Shown piece by piece: positions 25,005-33,737 of a DNA stretch of 64,000 bases (position 1 is its first letter; each line of letters starts with the position of its first letter). The notes beneath the pieces were generated by a model, which saw nothing but the letters and a program-made list of their open reading frames with translations, was not told the origin of the DNA and ran no database searches. The translations under genes were made by a program, and so were the position numbers. This stretch comes from Cyclobacteriaceae bacterium (lineage in GTDB: Bacteria > Bacteroidota > Bacteroidia > Cytophagales > Cyclobacteriaceae), in NCBI GenBank assembly GCA_016787645.1, contig JAEUUF010000013.1:248001-312000 (forward strand), written 5' to 3'.

Positions 25005-27665
25005 ATGACTACCCGCACAATCCTCTTCATGATGCTGTTGTCCTCGCTGGGGCAAGCACAGGTACTCTACCACAATGGTAAAATCTTCACCGGCAACCGA
25101 TCCCAACCTTGGGTCGATTATTTCATCGTCCATAACGGAACCATTATGGCAGCTGGAACCGGCCATCCTGCTCCCGACAGCATTCCGAACCGGGTAAACC
25201 TTCACGGTCAGTGGGTGATCCCCGGGATTGTCGACAGCCACATACATTTCATCGACGGAGGACTTACCCTCCTGCAGGTTAATTTCGGGACCACCCTGAA
25301 TGCCCAGGAAATGAAACAAGAACTTGAACGCACCATCGACCAATTGCTGGACGGGGTTTATGTTGGCCGAAATCTGGCCCCTGCGGTATTGAAGAATATC
25401 TCGCACCCGGTCAGCCTGCTGGATCACTACTTCCCGCTGACCCCCGCGGTCATTTTTCTCAAGGGAGGTCATGCCGCGATTGCCAATACCCGTGCACTAA
25501 CCTATTTCGGATTTCACCGGGAGAAGACGCGAACGGAGATCGGCCGAGATACATCAGGAAAGCTTACCGGGTATCTCTTTGAGGCAGCGGCCATGGAAGC
25601 CAACCAGGCGATCGGGCAGCGGTGCAGCCAAGAGACCATTGAACGGGCCATCTTGGCGGTTCAGGACAAAGCTATTCGATTCGGAATCACCCTGGTCGGT
25701 GACAACACTTTCAATCCTTATCACTATAAAATTTACCAGGGAATGCAGAAGCGCGGAACACTTAAGATTCGCATACGCGCAAGAAGCTACGGCAGGATTC
25801 CGGAAACGAGCATGCTCATGCAGGGGTTGGGCAGAAAGCACCTGGGATTCATCGGCGGCGGCGTTGATCCTGAATTTGTCCGCTATCATGCTTCCAAACA
25901 TTTTGTGGATCATTCGCTTTCTGTTTCGCCCGATACACAAAACCAGGAACCGGGCGGGCAGCCCTTTCTGGAGGTGGAGCAAATCAAGAACTTGTTTCTG
26001 CTACATCCCAAGGAAGTTTTCGCCTTTCATGTACAGGGTAGACGCGGGTTAAAAAATATACTCACCGCCATAGAGCAAACAGGCACCACCCGGCGACACA
26101 TCCTGGATCACACCGGATACACATCCGATTCGCTGCTGCATGCGATCGCCGGGCAAAATCTCGCCGTAACCATGATCGCCAGCCAATTATTTGACGCACC
26201 TGCGATCAGCGCATACTACACGCTACGCGACAAAACTTTCCGGTCGTATGATTTGCTCAACTACCGCCATAACTACCGGATAACGGGCGCGGCTTTGTCG
26301 AGCGACTATCCTTATGGAATGGACACCACGTTCAAGTCATTTCCGGAAATCGACGGATTGAATCCACTGGCCAACCTCGCAGCCCAGCACCTGGGCCAAT
26401 ATCCCGATGGCACCCAGATACCTGGCATGAAGGACAAGACACTCAGCCTCGAAGAAGCATTGGTGGCCTATACTCATCGGGGTGCATTTGTCCTTGGCGA
26501 GGAAGATCGATTTGGAATGATCCAGCCAGGTTACCGGGCCGATTTCGCAATTCTGGACAGCACGCTATTTACCAAGGACAACCATAAGCTCTATACTTCA
26601 CGGGTACTTCAAACCTACATCGCGGGGGAATGCATATACCGCTTGCCCTCCGCTCCGATGAAGGATCACTTGCTTCATACCCGGGTGAAGCCCTCTGACT
26701 ACGCACTTTCGCCCATCATTGGCTATGACCCCGCGCTGGGGATGATTCTCGGCGGAGCTTACTTTCGGTTTCCGCTGAAAGTGCCCGGTCAGTACTTTGA
26801 CGCCCAACTGCAAGTGATCAGCCAGGGAAAAGTGAATTTGCAATCCACCTACACGGCTTATGGTATCCGCCGCAACATCAACGTTACCCTCAACGGTTCC
26901 TATACCACCTTCTTCCAGTACTATTTTGGCGAAGGGAATCAGACGGTCTCCGACCAATATGCTGTTCTTTACGCCAGCGCGTTAAAGGTCAAACCCGAAC
27001 TTCAATGGTTGTTGATGAATCATCACCAGCTAAATTTCTTCGGTGATGTTCGCAGTCGCAAAGAGACAGGCGCCACCGATCCCCAAGGAACGGACCTCAA
27101 CCGGCGGCTCTTTCCCGACGGGACTGGAGCAGCATTGGGACTATCCTTCCAAAAAGATACGCGGGACAATGCCTTCAGTGCGCACGTGGGAACGTTCAGG
27201 CAAATCAGCCTTCAGTACATCCCCGCCTCGTGGAATACCGCCAAGGCCGGAGACGTTGTCCAGGTTGCAGGGGAAATACGGCATTTTACATACCTCCGCC
27301 TCCAACGGACACAGGTGGTACTGGCTACCCGCCTGGCAGCAGGCTGGTCATTCGGCACACCAGACTATCTGTACCGTTATACCCTAGGCGGTTCTTTTGC
27401 CTTGCGTGGCTATTACAATAATCGCTTTCGGGGAGATCGTTACTATGTAGGGCAGGTCGAATTGCGGTTTCCTGTCTACAAACGCTTATCGGGTGTTGCT
27501 TTTGCCGATGGCGGCGATATCGCCGACGATGGATTCCGCAAACCCAAGTGGACCTGGGGGGCGGGTATCCGTTTTGCGCTGAACGAAAATATCAAGCTGA
27601 GGCTGGACTATGGGGTGGCAAAGGACCAGCAAGGGGTCTTCTTTACATTCAGCGAGGCCTTCTAA
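25005..27665 (+). CDS. Amidohydrolase (YtcJ-like) fused to an Omp85/surface-antigen-type outer-membrane barrel
   Basis: 886 aa with a signal peptide (MTTRTILFMMLLSSLGQAQ). Residues ~20-560 are an amidohydrolase-3 (YtcJ-like) domain: GIVDSHIHFID (HxH metal pair), LKGGHAAIANTRAL, AFHVQGRRGLKNIL (metal His), HILDHTG, ALSSDYPYGMD (Asp of the S-D-x-P motif), and FGMIQPGYRADFAILD. From ~575 on, GMILGGAYFRFPLKVPG begins a beta-barrel domain with GSFALRGYYNNRFRGDRYY and KWTWGAGIRFALNENIKLRL, resembling the C-terminal surface-antigen barrel of Omp85 proteins. The catalytic domain would be periplasmic or exposed. Start at 25005 chosen for the signal peptide (an in-frame ATG at 24924 exists). Domain boundary is approximate. 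Confidence 0.85.
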   Translation: MTTRTILFMMLLSSLGQAQVLYHNGKIFTGNRSQPWVDYFIVHNGTIMAAGTGHPAPDSIPNRVNLHGQWVIPGIVDSHIHFIDGGLTLLQVNFGTTLNAQEMKQELERTIDQLLDGVYVGRNLAPAVLKNISHPVSLLDHYFPLTPAVIFLKGGHAAIANTRALTYFGFHREKTRTEIGRDTSGKLTGYLFEAAAMEANQAIGQRCSQETIERAILAVQDKAIRFGITLVGDNTFNPYHYKIYQGMQKRGTLKIRIRARSYGRIPETSMLMQGLGRKHLGFIGGGVDPEFVRYHASKHFVDHSLSVSPDTQNQEPGGQPFLEVEQIKNLFLLHPKEVFAFHVQGRRGLKNILTAIEQTGTTRRHILDHTGYTSDSLLHAIAGQNLAVTMIASQLFDAPAISAYYTLRDKTFRSYDLLNYRHNYRITGAALSSDYPYGMDTTFKSFPEIDGLNPLANLAAQHLGQYPDGTQIPGMKDKTLSLEEALVAYTHRGAFVLGEEDRFGMIQPGYRADFAILDSTLFTKDNHKLYTSRVLQTYIAGECIYRLPSAPMKDHLLHTRVKPSDYALSPIIGYDPALGMILGGAYFRFPLKVPGQYFDAQLQVISQGKVNLQSTYTAYGIRRNINVTLNGSYTTFFQYYFGEGNQTVSDQYAVLYASALKVKPELQWLLMNHHQLNFFGDVRSRKETGATDPQGTDLNRRLFPDGTGAALGLSFQKDTRDNAFSAHVGTFRQISLQYIPASWNTAKAGDVVQVAGEIRHFTYLRLQRTQVVLATRLAAGWSFGTPDYLYRYTLGGSFALRGYYNNRFRGDRYYVGQVELRFPVYKRLSGVAFADGGDIADDGFRKPKWTWGAGIRFALNENIKLRLDYGVAKDQQGVFFTFSEAF

Positions 27666-27671
27666 TTCAAT

Positions 27672-27710
27672 TACTAAATATTTTACTATTTGATACTAAT
27701 ATTTTTAGTA
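27672..27710 (+). promoter_or_regulatory. Cluster of TACTA half-sites before dinB (candidate operator/promoter)
   Basis: In an AT-rich 55-bp gap, TACTA occurs at 27672, 27684 and 27694, and its complement TAGTA at 27706. The last two form a perfect inverted repeat TACTAA-N5-TTAGTA (27694-27710). Spacings of 10-12 bp put the half-sites on one DNA face. Ten nt separate the last from the dinB ATG, so a bound protein would block transcription or initiation. This is what an SOS-like repressor site could look like; no LexA-type gene is visible in the window. Confidence 0.55.
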
Positions 27711-27720
27711 TTATTACGGC

Positions 27721-28920
27721 ATGGACAGGAACATCATCCATCTGGACCTGGATGCCTTTTTTGTGGCCGTAGAGCGGAAAAACAACCCCAAGCTCAACGG
27801 GAGGCCCCTGATTGTCGGGGGGAGCAGCCGCCGCGGGGTGGTGGCTGCCTGTAGCTACGAGGCCCGCCGCTTCGGGGTGCACTCGGCCATGCCCATGTAC
27901 CTGGCCATGCAACTCTGCCCCGATGCCACCGTCGTCTCCGGCGATGTGGAAGCCTACAGCCAGCACTCCCACCTGGTCACCGAAGTGATCGCCGACAGCG
28001 CGCCGCTCTTCGAGAAAGCCTCCATCGATGAATTTTACATCGACGCCAGCGGTATGGACCGCTACTTCGGGGCCTTCCAGTGGGCGGTGGAGCTTCGCCA
28101 GAAAATCATGCGCGAAAGCCGCCTGCCGATCTCGCTGGGCATGTCCGTCAACAAGCTCGTCTCCAAAGTGGCCACGGGCGAGTTCAAGCCCAATGCCGAG
28201 AAACTCATCCCCGCGGGCACGGAAAAAGAATTCCTCGCCCCGCTGTCGGTCGACAAGATTCCGATGATCGGAAAGCAGACCTCCTCCTTTCTCTACGACA
28301 TGGGCGTGCGCACGGTGGCGACCTTGCGCGAGATGCCGCCAAAATTCCTCGTCAGCGCTTTTGGCAAAAACGGGCTGTCGCTCTGGAACAAAGCCCACGC
28401 CCTCGACGATTCGCCCGTGGTGCCCTACACCGAGCAGAAATCCATTTCCACGGAAAGCACCTTCGAGGAAGACACCATCGATGTGAAGCGCCTGAAGTCG
28501 ATCCTCATCGCCATGGTGGAAAAAGTCACCTTCCAGCTGCGCGAGCAGAAGAAGCTGGCTTCGTGCATCACCGTAAAGATCCGGTACTCCAATTTCGACA
28601 CGGAGACCAAGCAGGTGCACGTGCCTTACACATCCTCCGACGGTTTTGTATTGCGTACCGTGCTGGAGTTGTTCGACAAGCTTTACAACCGCCGCCTGCT
28701 CATCCGGCTCGTGGGCGTGCGCCTCAGCGGGCTCGTCTTCGGCAACCACCAGATCAGCCTCTTCGATGATACAGAAGAAGACATCAACCTCTACGAGGCG
28801 ATTGATTACATCAAGCACAAGCACGGATCGGACAAACTCATGCGGGCCACTACGCTGGGCGTGGGACGGCGCGTACGGATGGAGATGAACATGTTTAATG
28901 GAAGAATAATCAAACTTTAA
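27721..28920 (+). CDS. dinB: Y-family DNA polymerase (Pol IV type)
   Basis: 399 aa. Catalytic carboxylates: D9 and the LDLDAFF motif, then D103-E104 in SIDEFYID. RGVVAACSYEARRFGVHSAM is the fingers segment. The thumb has a KMIG-like helix-hairpin-helix (VDKIPMIGKQTSSF), and the little-finger domain follows. Near the C-terminus QISLF (344-348) matches the beta-clamp-binding consensus, so it should be recruited by the sliding clamp. It performs translesion synthesis. First gene of a same-strand cluster (27.7-36.8 kb) with two atypical proteins, RecQ and a second error-prone-type polymerase; it begins directly behind the TACTA cluster. Confidence 0.95.
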   Translation: MDRNIIHLDLDAFFVAVERKNNPKLNGRPLIVGGSSRRGVVAACSYEARRFGVHSAMPMYLAMQLCPDATVVSGDVEAYSQHSHLVTEVIADSAPLFEKASIDEFYIDASGMDRYFGAFQWAVELRQKIMRESRLPISLGMSVNKLVSKVATGEFKPNAEKLIPAGTEKEFLAPLSVDKIPMIGKQTSSFLYDMGVRTVATLREMPPKFLVSAFGKNGLSLWNKAHALDDSPVVPYTEQKSISTESTFEEDTIDVKRLKSILIAMVEKVTFQLREQKKLASCITVKIRYSNFDTETKQVHVPYTSSDGFVLRTVLELFDKLYNRRLLIRLVGVRLSGLVFGNHQISLFDDTEEDINLYEAIDYIKHKHGSDKLMRATTLGVGRRVRMEMNMFNGRIIKL

Positions 28921-28933
28921 ATGGTTAAAACGT

Positions 28934-29455
28934 ATGGAAACGAAAGCATCCAATGAATTGCTCTTCATCATCTCGCCGCCGCCGGCCATCGCGGAATATG
29001 TCGCGATGCTCAAGCAGCATGTCCGGCTGGCCATCGGGCATCCTTTCGAGGATGAATTTGCCAAGGCCCACATCTCCCTGTTTCGCTACCGCGATGCCCG
29101 TCCCGAAGACTGGCTCTACCAGGTCGACTCGAAAATCGCGTCCTTCGCGCCCTTTCATGTGCACGTCAAGAACCTGAATTTCTACGATCACGGGACCACG
29201 CGCACCATTTACCTGGAGGTGGTGCATAAAAATCCCATCTGCGAGATCGTCGAGCGGCTGGGGCAGCCGGAGGGAGAATTCACTCCCTACATCACCATCG
29301 CCAGCAACCTGGACATCAACGACTTTATAAAAGCGTGGATGAGCCTTAAGAATCTATCTTACAGTGATTACTTCCGATGTGATCATATTACCGTACTGAA
29401 GAAGAAAGCGGCGAGGAGATGGACGTACTATATGGATTTGTCGTTTGCGGCTTAG
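28934..29455 (+). CDS. 2H phosphoesterase / 2'-5' RNA ligase-like protein with one degenerate motif
   Basis: 173 aa, consistent with the LigT/2H fold. The first catalytic H-x-S is intact (H46-I-S48 in AKAHISLF). At the place of the second H-x-T the sequence is Y119-I-T121 (in EFTPYITIASN), where the family usually has PHIT. One base (CAC to TAC) accounts for this change. The protein may have lost 2',3'-cyclic/2'-5' phosphodiesterase activity or kept only nucleotide binding. It starts 13 nt after dinB, so co-expression with the polymerase is likely. Its role in DNA damage response is unknown. Confidence 0.8.
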   Translation: METKASNELLFIISPPPAIAEYVAMLKQHVRLAIGHPFEDEFAKAHISLFRYRDARPEDWLYQVDSKIASFAPFHVHVKNLNFYDHGTTRTIYLEVVHKNPICEIVERLGQPEGEFTPYITIASNLDINDFIKAWMSLKNLSYSDYFRCDHITVLKKKAARRWTYYMDLSFAA

Positions 29456-29481
29456 CCCTAGGTTTTCTAAATTAATGTTAT

Positions 29482-30606
29482 ATGCCTAAACAAGATGTAA
29501 AAAGAAATCTACTAGAACATTCGGCTGTAAAAGTTCGGTTGCTAGGGATATATCTTAAGAGGTACCTGAATATTATTTCAAACGACGGGTATACTGAGAA
29601 AATCTGGATTCATGATCTTTTTTGCGGAGAAGGAATTTATGAGAACGGTGGCGAAGGAAGCCCCCTGGTTATACTTAGAGAAGTCAAGGATTTGCACTTC
29701 ACTGGCGTTGCTAGAGACAAAAAGGGGCCACTAATTGATTGCCACTTCAATGATCTTGAAGGTGAAAAAGTTAAAAAAGTTGAGGCGTCAATCAAGGTTA
29801 AATCATTGTACTATCCCCGTTTCGGTGGATTGCGATTTACAACCAACGACTACAAGCAGGAGGTCAAGGAGTTGATTGACACTCTTCCAAAACTTAAGAA
29901 ACAAAAAGCATTCATCTTCATAGATCCTTACGACTACAAAAGCATTAAGGCAAATGACATAAAAGATCTACTCGCAAGTGGAAAGGCAGAGGTTCTTCTG
30001 TTTCTCCCGACACAATTTATGTACAGATTCCATGCTAATGGAACTCCGGAGGCTTTGAAAGATTTTATTGAAGAGCTCACCGAATACAAGAACTGGCGAG
30101 AAAATGACTCCCCTTGGAGCTTCATTGATCAATTAAAGGAAGCTTTCCGAGCCTTTTTGGGGTCAAGATTCTTCGTTGACACTTTTACGATTCAAAAGGA
30201 TAGTAACACAGTTTTCTGCCTCTTCTTCTTTTCTTCACATATAAAGGGGTTCGAAAAAATGCTCGAGGCTAAGTGGGAAATAGATACAGAACAAGGAAAA
30301 GGCTGGCACTTTAGTGGCAATAACCCAACCCTTTTCTTTGATCAAAAAACAAATGGCTTCCAAGACATGCTAAAGGCCTTTCTTACAACTAAGGCTAGAA
30401 CAAACGGTGAAGTCTATGAATTCACGCTTCGATCCGGCTTTCTCCCAAAACACGCAAACGAAATCTTGCACAATTGGCAGCAGACTGGTCTCCTAAAAGT
30501 AAATGGCCGGAACTCTGAAAAGGTTCGAAAAAGATCTTTCTACCTTGGCTATCAGTATTACAAGGATGACAATGACAAACAGAAAGTTTCATTCAAACTG
30601 AATTAA
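29482..30606 (+). CDS. tcmP: Three-Cys-motif partner protein TcmP
   Basis: 374 aa. N-terminal half is methyltransferase-like: WIHDLFCGEGIYENGGEGSP (the D-F-G-G loop typical of TcmP) and AFIFIDPYDYKSI (a DPY/F motif of the kind used by base-modifying enzymes). The C-terminal third (~290-374) resembles a winged-helix segment (KHANEILHNWQQTGLLKVNG). TcmP proteins are named for their steady pairing with the three-Cys-motif (Gp37/Gp68) protein, which follows here after 3 nt. The gene is clearly AT-richer than its neighbours (about 40 % GC in lines I counted, against about 60 % in dinB), pointing to a separate origin. Biochemical function unknown. Confidence 0.88.
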   Translation: MPKQDVKRNLLEHSAVKVRLLGIYLKRYLNIISNDGYTEKIWIHDLFCGEGIYENGGEGSPLVILREVKDLHFTGVARDKKGPLIDCHFNDLEGEKVKKVEASIKVKSLYYPRFGGLRFTTNDYKQEVKELIDTLPKLKKQKAFIFIDPYDYKSIKANDIKDLLASGKAEVLLFLPTQFMYRFHANGTPEALKDFIEELTEYKNWRENDSPWSFIDQLKEAFRAFLGSRFFVDTFTIQKDSNTVFCLFFFSSHIKGFEKMLEAKWEIDTEQGKGWHFSGNNPTLFFDQKTNGFQDMLKAFLTTKARTNGEVYEFTLRSGFLPKHANEILHNWQQTGLLKVNGRNSEKVRKRSFYLGYQYYKDDNDKQKVSFKLN

Positions 30607-30609
30607 GTC

Positions 30610-31365
30610 ATGGCACAATCCTCCATCGAATGGACCGAAATGACGTGGAACCCGACCACGGGCTGCAACAAGATCTCTGCGGGGTGCAAGTTCTGCTACG
30701 CGGAGGTGATGACACGCCGGTTGAAAGCCATGGGCGTAGAAAAGTACCAGAAAGGCTTCAAGATCGCCGTACATGACCGCGAACTCGACCTCCCCTACAC
30801 CTGGAAAACCCCAAAGATTGTTTTTGTGAACTCCATGAGCGATCTCTTTCATGAGGACATTTCCCTGGAGTTCATTCAGAAGGTATTCAAAGTCATGAAT
30901 GACAACCCGCAGCATACGTTTCAGGTCTTGACGAAACGCTCCGAGCGGCTGGCTCAATTTCATGCGGAATTAAACTGGACACCTAATATCTGGATGGGCG
31001 TTTCCATTGAAGATGACCGGGTAATTCATCGTTTGGCTGACCTGAAAAAATCTTCTGCACTCGTCAAGTTCCTCTCTTGCGAACCCCTTATCGGTCCGCT
31101 ACAAAACCTCGACCTGAGGGGTATCGACTGGGTAATTGTAGGCGGAGAATCAGGAAAACGAAAAATCCGGCCGATGAAACCGGAATGGGTACTGGATATC
31201 AAGTCCCAATGCCGAAAATACAATGTGGCTTTCTTCTTCAAGCAATGGGGAGGTACCAACAAAAAGAAAACCGGCCGACTGTTGAAGGGCAGAACCTACG
31301 ATGAAATGCCCAAAAGAAACGTAAAACGAAGGCAAAGCATGCCCGCCGCCGGCATTGCGGCGTAG
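30610..31365 (+). CDS. Three-Cys-motif protein (phage Gp37/Gp68 family, DUF5131), radical-SAM-like
   Basis: 251 aa. The N-terminus IEWTEMTWNPTTGCNKISAG and following CKFCYAE give C19-x6-C26-x2-C29, a variant of the radical-SAM CxxxCxxC cluster. NSMSDLFHEDI, QVLTKRSERL, NIWMGVSIED, FLSCEPLIGP and VGGESGKRKIRPM are the family's conserved blocks. The basic C-terminus (KRNVKRRQSMP) could bind nucleic acid. Members occur in phages and chromosomes with TcmP, often near DNA repair genes; the reaction is not established. GC returns to the local average here, unlike tcmP. Confidence 0.9.
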   Translation: MAQSSIEWTEMTWNPTTGCNKISAGCKFCYAEVMTRRLKAMGVEKYQKGFKIAVHDRELDLPYTWKTPKIVFVNSMSDLFHEDISLEFIQKVFKVMNDNPQHTFQVLTKRSERLAQFHAELNWTPNIWMGVSIEDDRVIHRLADLKKSSALVKFLSCEPLIGPLQNLDLRGIDWVIVGGESGKRKIRPMKPEWVLDIKSQCRKYNVAFFFKQWGGTNKKKTGRLLKGRTYDEMPKRNVKRRQSMPAAGIAA

Positions 31366-31425
31366 CCTTCCCTACAGTTCTTGCTTCACCTTGAGGCAAT
31401 CTTCTTCACGCGATTAATAAGTACT

Positions 31426-31468
31426 CAATTCTGGTTTCCGTGAAAATTTCATCCGGAAAACCAGATTG
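31426..31468. other. Long inverted repeat upstream of recQ
   Basis: CAATTCTGGTTTCCG and, 12 nt on, CGGAAAACCAGATTG: 15-nt arms that pair with one or two single-base bulges around TGAAAATTTCA, itself near-palindromic. It lies 61 nt past the three-Cys gene and ends 46 nt before the recQ ATG. No U-run follows on the plus strand. It could be a bidirectional hairpin separating two transcription units, or an operator. Confidence 0.6.
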
Positions 31469-31513
31469 CCCTGCACAACGATGATCCTTCATCTTAGCCG
31501 AAAAGAAAAATCC

Positions 31514-33661
<2,148 letters not shown>

Positions 33662-33737
33662 CGAACGTCAGCCTTTCAACTTCAATCAGGCTGAGACGAA
33701 GCAGCGGTGGGCGTAGACAAGTAGTAATTGGAATTTC

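Noticed and set aside
27694-27710. Rho-independent terminator for the amidohydrolase-barrel gene
   Set aside because: The TACTAA/TTAGTA stem is short and AT-only, with no U-run after it; operator/promoter is the better reading.
27667-29073. 468-aa open frame on the minus strand opposite dinB and the 2H gene
   Set aside because: Antisense to two recognisable genes, His/Val/Gly-rich shadow composition typical of GC-rich codon complement, no family motif.
29482-31365. TcmP plus three-Cys pair as a restriction-modification or toxin-antitoxin system
   Set aside because: No nuclease or recognisable specificity domain; the pair is known as a distinct family and its neighbours are repair polymerases.
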